Of a stretch of DNA of 10,839 nucleotides, positions 6,942 to 10,839 are shown one piece after another; positions within the stretch are counted from its first letter, which is position 1, and the number at the start of each line of letters is the position of its first letter. The position numbers and the translations under genes were made by a program. The notes under the pieces were generated by a model that saw nothing but the letters and a program-made list of their open reading frames with translations, ran no database searches and was not told where the DNA came from. This DNA comes from CAZFAT01 sp964517075 (GTDB lineage: Bacteria; Acidobacteriota; Vicinamibacteria; Vicinamibacterales; SCN-69-37): the NCBI GenBank assembly GCA_964517075.1, contig CAZFAT010000276.1, positions 1 through 10,839 of the forward strand. The letters run 5' to 3'.

Positions 6942-6980
6942 GGGGGATCGGACCCCCCGTGATATCCCCGGGCCGCGGGG
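6942..6980. repeat. Two adjacent GC-rich inverted repeats in the padR-DUF4112 intergenic region
   Basis: GGGGG (6942-6946) pairs with CCCCC (6953-6957) over a 6-nt loop, and CCCCG (6966-6970) pairs with CGGGG (6976-6980) over a 5-nt loop. A competing pairing GGGGAT (6943-6948) with ATCCCC (6964-6969) would disrupt both. No U-tract follows on either strand. On the minus strand this is about 140 nt downstream of the DUF4112 stop; on the plus strand no gene follows. The rest of the 6856-7117 gap shows no gene I can support, only a short plus-strand frame ending at 7051. Confidence 0.4.
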
Positions 6981-7117
6981 ACTGCATGCACGCCGGCAGC
7001 GTCACCACGTACCTCGGCGGCCGCATCGTGCGCCGGCGGGGCTCCGAGTGACATCGACGACGCCTGCCAGCCCGTCGGCGCCCGCGTGAAGAGGTTCTTG
7101 ATGTGGGTTCCGAGCGT

Positions 7118-7585
7118 TCAGCGTCCCAGGGTCTGCCAGAGCAGCGACGCCAGCCAGATCGCCACGATCACCGGGATCGCGACCACGAAGCCGAACGCGA
7201 CGAGGACGCCCATCACGAACACGTAGTCGCCGCGTTCGGGCGGCCGGGTGGGGTTGGCGTGCCGTTCGAGCAGCGCGAGGTTCCGTACGTTGGCGCGAAA
7301 GAAGACGTCACCGAGCGGGCCGGCGAGGGGAATGGCGCCAATCGCCGCGTCAACCAGCGCGTTCAGCAGCATCCGCATGACGACGATCTTCGGCACGTGC
7401 TGACGAAGCACCTGGGCCAGGAGCGCCGCCGTAAAGACCGGACTCGCCAGGTCGCCCAGACCGGGAATGAGCGAAAGAATCGGATCGAGGCCGAACCGGA
7501 TGTCCGTGCCGGGAATGCGGAAGCGCGAATCCAGCAGGCTGGCCCACCGGCGCAGCCAGGACGGCGGTCCTTCGTAGACGCTCAC
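7118..7585 (-). CDS. DUF4112 domain-containing membrane protein
   Basis: The 155-residue protein carries the DUF4112 signature: LLDSRFRIPGTDIRFGLDP followed by ILSLIPGLGDL (residues about 17-46), then a hydrophobic, probably membrane-associated region (about 48-100) with NALVDAAIGAIPLAGPLGDV. A charged linker (RHANPTRPPERGD) precedes a long C-terminal hydrophobic stretch at about 121-151 that probably crosses the membrane. The biochemical role of the family is unknown. I chose GTG at 7585-7583, which gives the usual distance to the domain; the frame is open upstream to 7639, but that would run into glgX. No Shine-Dalgarno sequence is clear, and TACAAT lies 7 nt upstream, so the mRNA may be leaderless. 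It is divergent from glgX with only 23 bp between start codons, so the two may respond together, though a shared function is not shown. Confidence 0.86.
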   Translation of the reverse strand: MSVYEGPPSWLRRWASLLDSRFRIPGTDIRFGLDPILSLIPGLGDLASPVFTAALLAQVLRQHVPKIVVMRMLLNALVDAAIGAIPLAGPLGDVFFRANVRNLALLERHANPTRPPERGDYVFVMGVLVAFGFVVAIPVIVAIWLASLLWQTLGR

Positions 7586-7602
7586 GATCCCGATTGTAGA
7601 AT
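7575..7602. promoter_or_regulatory. Divergent glgX / DUF4112 promoter with overlapping -10 elements
   Basis: The 10-bp ATTGTAGAAT (7593-7602) reads TAGAAT on the plus strand (7597-7602), ending 6 nt before the glgX ATG. On the minus strand it reads TACAAT (7598-7593), ending 7 nt before the DUF4112 GTG. Each is a 5-of-6 match to TATAAT, and they share two base pairs. A possible plus-strand -35 is TAGACG (7575-7580) with a 16-bp spacer; I see no good minus-strand -35, since that region is inside glgX. Confidence 0.55.
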
Positions 7603-7608
7603 CAGCCG

Positions 7609-9726
7609 ATGCGCGGGCGGTCCGGGTCGCCTTCTCCACTGGGTGCGACGCCGGTCGGCGGGGGCGTCAACTTCGCCATTGCCTCCGAACGCGCGGACCT
7701 CGTGGAGCTCTGTCTCTTCGATGGACCGCAGGCGCCCGTCGAGCACATTCGCCTGCCTCTGACGAAAAGCGGCGCGGTCTGGCACGTCTTCGTGCCGGCG
7801 ATCGGGCCAGGGCAGCTCTATGGATATCGCGTCCATGGTCCCTGGAACCCTGCCGGCGGGGACCGATTCAACTCCGCCAAGGTGCTCTTCGACCCCTACG
7901 CGCGCGTGGTGGGCCGACCGGCCATCGATCACCCGTCGCTGTTTGGCTACACCGCAGGATCTGACGGTGAGGGTCCCGCCGACACCACCGACAGCGGCCG
8001 GTACGCGCCCCTCGCGGCAGTCGACGATGCGTCCTTCGATTGGACAGGGGACCGACGGCCGGACACGGCGTGGACAGACACGGTGATCTACGAGCTGCAC
8101 GTCAAGGGATTCACCGCGCTCCATCCATCGATTCGGCCCGACCATCGCGGTACCTATACGGGCCTGGCCTCGCCGGCCGCGATCGAGCACCTCGTCTCGA
8201 TGGGCGTGACGGCGGTCGAACTGCTGCCCGTGCACGCACACGCCGACGAATGGCAGCTCTCGCGAGCCCGTCGCACGAACTACTGGGGCTACAACACGCT
8301 GGGCTTCTTCGCGCCCGATCCGCGGTTCGGCGTGTCGCCCGATCCGCTCGACACGCCGCGGGAGTTCAAGCGAATGGTGCGGGCGCTCCATGCCGCGGGG
8401 ATCGAGGTCATCCTGGATGTGGTCTACAACCACACCGCGGAAGGCGATCGCCTCGGGCCGCACCTGTCGATGCGGGGAATCGACAATCGCGGCTACTACC
8501 GGCTGGATCCCGACGCCCCGGCCCGATATCAGAACTTCAGCGGGTGCGGAAACACGCTCGACCTGCGATCGCCGCTGACGCTGCGGCTCGTGCTCGACAG
8601 CCTGCGGTACTGGATCGAGGACATGCACGTCGATGGCTTCCGCTTCGACCTGGCGTCGGCCCTCGCGCGCGGCGACGAGGCCTTCGATCGCCAGGCGCCC
8701 TTCCTTCGCGCCGTGCAGGCCGACCCGATCATTTCCAGGGCCAAGCTGATTGCCGAACCCTGGGATGCGGCCTCCGGCGGCTTTCAGGTGGGGGGATTCC
8801 CGGCGGGCTGGACGGAATGGAACGCGCACTATCGCGACACCGTGCGCCGGTTCTGGCGCGGTGATGCGGGGCAGGTGCCCGAGCTGGCGACGCGGCTGGC
8901 GGGCAGCCGCGATTCATTCGGCGAGCCGGGCCGCACGCCGCAGGCGAGCCTCAACTACGTGACGGCGCACGACGGGTTCACGCTCGCGGATCTCGTGACC
9001 TACAACGAACGGCACAACCACGCGAACGGCGAGGGCAATCGCGACGGCGAGTCGAACAATTACAGCTGGAACTGCGGGACCGAGGGCCCCACCGACGATC
9101 CGGCCGTGGTGACCGTTCGGCGCCGCCAGCAGCGCAACCTGTTGCTGACGCTGTTCACCTCGCTCGGCGTGCCGATGGTCTCGGGCGGGGACGAACTGGG
9201 CCGCACGCAATCAGGGAACACCAACGCGTACAACCAGGATTCCCCCCTCTCCTGGACGCCGTGGACCCTCGACGAGCAGGCGTCGGCCCTGCTCAGATTC
9301 GTCCGCCGCCTCGTTCGCTTGCGCGCCTCACACGCCGTCCTCCGGCAGTCGCGATTCCTCGTGGGCCGCGCGATCCACCCACCCGACGTGCAATGGCTTC
9401 GCCCTGAAGGAGGCGAGATGACCGACGCGGACTGGGTGGATCCGGAGCGGCGGACACTGGGCTGGCGGCTGGACGACACCACCCTTCCGCATCAGGAGCC
9501 CGGCGGCGCGCTCGTCGTGCTGGTTCACGCCGGCGATGCGGAGGTGCTGTTCCGGCTGCCCGCGGACGCGAGCACGGGTGCCTGGACGGTACTCTTCGAC
9601 ACGACCGCGGCGGATGGATGCTCGGATGCGATGGTCGCGACCGGCGGTGTGTGGCGGCTCATCCCGCGCTCGGCGGCGATCCTGCGAGCGACGCCGCCCG
9701 CAGCGGAAGGTCGGGCGGGGCGCTGA
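7609..9726 (+). CDS. glgX: Glycogen debranching enzyme GlgX (isoamylase type, GH13)
   Basis: GlgX hydrolyses alpha-1,6 branch points of glycogen or limit dextrin in the cytoplasm, feeding maltodextrin breakdown. The 705-residue protein is a normal length. An N-terminal CBM48-like domain (PLGATPVGGGVNFAIASERA, about residues 10-100) precedes the catalytic barrel, which contains YELHVKGFT (161-169). The four GH13 regions are DVVYNHT (270-276), GFRFDLA with nucleophile D347, LIAEPWD with acid/base E383, and TAHDGFTLADL with transition-state stabiliser D455. NRDGESNNYSWNCG and SGGDELGRTQSGNTNAYNQD are typical GlgX/isoamylase stretches. A C-terminal beta domain follows. The ATG at 7609 is fixed by the family N-terminus, yet has no Shine-Dalgarno sequence and sits 6 nt after TAGAAT, implying a leaderless mRNA. 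No other glycogen gene is in the window. Isoamylase or TreX-type naming is possible, but GlgX fits best. Confidence 0.94.
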   Translation: MRGRSGSPSPLGATPVGGGVNFAIASERADLVELCLFDGPQAPVEHIRLPLTKSGAVWHVFVPAIGPGQLYGYRVHGPWNPAGGDRFNSAKVLFDPYARVVGRPAIDHPSLFGYTAGSDGEGPADTTDSGRYAPLAAVDDASFDWTGDRRPDTAWTDTVIYELHVKGFTALHPSIRPDHRGTYTGLASPAAIEHLVSMGVTAVELLPVHAHADEWQLSRARRTNYWGYNTLGFFAPDPRFGVSPDPLDTPREFKRMVRALHAAGIEVILDVVYNHTAEGDRLGPHLSMRGIDNRGYYRLDPDAPARYQNFSGCGNTLDLRSPLTLRLVLDSLRYWIEDMHVDGFRFDLASALARGDEAFDRQAPFLRAVQADPIISRAKLIAEPWDAASGGFQVGGFPAGWTEWNAHYRDTVRRFWRGDAGQVPELATRLAGSRDSFGEPGRTPQASLNYVTAHDGFTLADLVTYNERHNHANGEGNRDGESNNYSWNCGTEGPTDDPAVVTVRRRQQRNLLLTLFTSLGVPMVSGGDELGRTQSGNTNAYNQDSPLSWTPWTLDEQASALLRFVRRLVRLRASHAVLRQSRFLVGRAIHPPDVQWLRPEGGEMTDADWVDPERRTLGWRLDDTTLPHQEPGGALVVLVHAGDAEVLFRLPADASTGAWTVLFDTTAADGCSDAMVATGGVWRLIPRSAAILRATPPAAEGRAGR

Positions 9727-9740
9727 GACAAAGATGAGGC

Positions 9741-9776
9741 CGCCGCCGATAGTACACGGTGGCACGCACGGCGGCG
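9741..9776 (+). terminator. Hairpin after glgX, possible terminator
   Basis: CGCCGCCG (9741-9748) and CGGCGGCG (9769-9776) form a perfect 8-bp GC stem with a 20-nt loop, starting 14 nt after the glgX stop. It lies between the convergent glgX and Uma2 genes. There is no U-tract, so it would be a weak intrinsic terminator or an RNA-end stabiliser. Confidence 0.35.
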
Positions 9777-9781
9777 CAAGA

Positions 9782-9820
9782 AGTCGTGTCAGGGCGTGTC
9801 GTGAGTCGCGTCAGCGCGTG
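9782..9820. repeat. Imperfect tandem 17-bp repeat between glgX and the Uma2 gene
   Basis: AGTCGTGTCAGGGCGTG (9782-9798) recurs as AGTCGCGTCAGCGCGTG (9804-9820), 15 of 17 identical, with a 5-bp TCGTG between the units (22-bp period). It fills part of the 125-bp intergenic gap between two convergent genes. There is no sign of function. Confidence 0.5.
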
Positions 9821-9851
9821 CGGCGACGAGTGACGGGCTGCAGTCGAGCCG

Positions 9852-10406
9852 CTACGGCTGGCGCCAGAGCGCGGCCAGGTCGATGGTCAGGCCGGCCCAG
9901 TCCGGATGGCTCAGTGTCGAGGGCGCTTCTGCGCGTGCGACGAGCTCGTAGCGCCCGTCCCGCCCGCGGTAGCATTCGATCGCCCGGGCGTCCAGATCGA
10001 CAATCCAGTAGTGCGGGACGCCGAGGGCCGCGTACCGTGTCGCCTTGACGATGCGATCCCGCTCGACCGATGTGGGCGACAGAATCTCGACGAGCAGAAG
10101 AGGAGATCCCTCGATCGCGCGCCCAGAGACCTGTGCCGGATCAGCCACGACGATCAGGTCGGGCTCGACGACGTCGCGGGGCGACAGAATGACGTCAAGC
10201 GGGGCATTGAAAACCTCGCCCAGGCTCTGTTCTTCGAAGAACTGCTCGAGCTGACGCTGGAGGCGCCTGCCGACGCGCTGATGAAGCGGGCTGGGCGACG
10301 GGGTCACGTACAGATCTCCTGCGAGGATCTCGTAGGTGTTGCCGTCCTCGGGCAGGTGGGCAAGGTCGTCGTAGACGAGCTTGGTGCGGACGCCCGTAGT
10401 GGCCAT
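9852..10406 (-). CDS. Uma2 family (DUF820) endonuclease-like protein
   Basis: Uma2 proteins share a PD-(D/E)XK restriction-endonuclease-like fold. They are often present in many copies per genome, and their cellular role is poorly known. The 184-residue protein has the N-terminal block YDDLAHLPEDGNTYEILAGDL, the segment HQRVGRRLQRQLEQFF, and likely catalytic residues E81-P82-D83 (VEPDLIVV). E107 follows in LLLVEILSPTS, with K121 in RIVKATRYAALGVPHYWIVD, the conserved C-terminal half. All expected active-site positions look intact. I prefer ATG at 10406-10404; an in-frame ATG at 10421 is possible. No good ribosome binding site is seen at either; TAGAGT lies 4 nt upstream of the chosen start, rather close for a -10. 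It is convergent with glgX and divergent from the helicase remnant. Confidence 0.88.
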   Translation of the reverse strand: MATTGVRTKLVYDDLAHLPEDGNTYEILAGDLYVTPSPSPLHQRVGRRLQRQLEQFFEEQSLGEVFNAPLDVILSPRDVVEPDLIVVADPAQVSGRAIEGSPLLLVEILSPTSVERDRIVKATRYAALGVPHYWIVDLDARAIECYRGRDGRYELVARAEAPSTLSHPDWAGLTIDLAALWRQP

Positions 10407-10494
10407 AGCAACTCTAGCCATCGTAGCCGGAAGGGGGCCCCAAGTCATGGGGTAGGCTTGCGGCACGGGCGCCGGCCCCGCCGCTCACGCCGCC

Positions 10495-10839
10495 TTGGCT
10501 GGGTGTTTCGACTTCCTGAACCCGGGCGTTCTGGGACGTTCGTCGGTCTTCCAGCGGGCGGCGGCCGTCGTCCCCCGGCGCGGGGACGACGGCCCTGGTC
10601 GCGCGGGGGCTGCGCCCGTTCATTCTCCGCCGCACGAAGGCCCAGGTCGCCCGCGAGCTGCCGGCGCGCACCGAACAGACCATCATGTGCAACCTGTCGA
10701 AGGCCGAGCGCGATCTCTACGACGGCCTGCGGCGTCACTATCGCGAGCGCCTGCTCGAGCGGGTGGGGCGCGTGGGGCTCGGCCGGTCGAAGATACAGGT
10801 GCTCGAGGACTGCTGCGGCTTCGACAGGCGGCCTGCCAT
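10495..10839 (+). pseudogene. Remnant of a SNF2-family helicase, 5'-truncated and frameshifted
   Basis: Three adjacent pieces match the middle of SNF2/RapA-type DNA-translocating helicases, in order but in different frames. The first is FDFLNPGVLGRSSVF (10507-10551). The second is RGLRPFILRRTKAQVAREL (10604-10660) continuing through LSKAERDLYDGLRRHYRERL to KIQVLE (10807). The third is LLRLRQAACH (10810-10839). The frame moves by +1 between about 10552 and 10600, and back by one base near 10807-10810, where GAGGACTG suggests a lost base from an expected E-A-L. The nucleotide-binding lobe with Walker motifs, which should precede FDFLNPG by hundreds of residues, is absent: only about 90 bp separate the piece from the Uma2 start. 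The helicase C-lobe would lie past the window. One or both shifts could be sequencing errors, but the missing 5' half cannot be. Confidence 0.8.

Noticed and set aside
6985..7051. Short plus-strand frame beginning MHAGSVTTYLGG
   Set aside because: Only 21 codons, no ribosome binding site and no similarity I can recognise; chance in GC-rich DNA is likely.
7582..8829. 415-codon minus-strand frame opposite glgX
   Set aside because: It is the antisense shadow of the glgX catalytic domain, whose four GH13 motifs are intact on the plus strand.
10414..10738. Minus-strand frames opposite the helicase remnant
   Set aside because: They are Arg/Pro-rich with no family motifs, whereas the plus strand carries recognisable SNF2 blocks.
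1..10839. CRISPR array, insertion sequence, phage or defence island
   Set aside because: No regularly spaced repeats, transposase, terminal inverted repeats or integrase were seen. Uma2 and the SNF2 scar alone do not make a defence locus, although SNF2 proteins occur in some.

Overview
The window is GC-rich and reads as ordinary bacterial chromosome. The best taxonomic hint is a padR regulator followed by an 'ADOP'-type duplicated FtsX/MacB permease with no ATPase gene beside it. That cassette is multiplied in Acidobacteriota, especially the GC-rich Vicinamibacteria, so I infer a member of that phylum. This rests on gene content and style, not on a marker gene.

Layout. On the minus strand, read right to left, 2981-1 holds queA, a tRNA gene with anticodon CAU, tilS and the start of ftsH, which runs off the left edge. 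queA and tilS both modify position 34 of tRNA anticodons, and a tRNA gene sits between them. The tRNA ends 6 nt before the tilS start, and tilS and ftsH overlap by 4 nt (GTGA). Positions 3111-3533 (+) encode a small unrecognised protein with one membrane anchor. Positions 6820-3757 (-) are the padR-ADOP cassette. Its promoter carries a perfect 13-bp palindrome in the spacer, and a 20-codon frame exactly bridges the two genes. Positions 7118-7585 (-) encode a DUF4112 membrane protein, divergent from the glycogen debranching enzyme gene glgX (7609-9726, +). Only 23 bp separate the two start codons, and overlapping -10 elements lie in that gap. Positions 9852-10406 (-) encode a Uma2-family nuclease-like protein. 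The right edge (about 10495-10839, +) is a decayed piece of a SNF2-family helicase with no 5' half and two reading-frame shifts.

How it fits together. The left third is tRNA wobble modification plus membrane proteolysis. The centre is a self-contained regulator-permease unit. The right part is glycogen breakdown beside a small membrane protein, then accessory and decaying genes. A recurring theme is start codons 6-7 nt downstream of a -10-like hexamer with no clear Shine-Dalgarno sequence (padR, glgX, DUF4112), which predicts leaderless mRNAs. tilS probably gets a near-leaderless end after tRNA 3' processing. Other starts (ftsH, the small anchored protein, ADOP) have recognisable ribosome binding sites.

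I found no CRISPR array, insertion sequence or clearly new multi-gene system. The most unusual items are the promoter architecture, the queA-tRNA-tilS arrangement and the coupled leader frame before ADOP.
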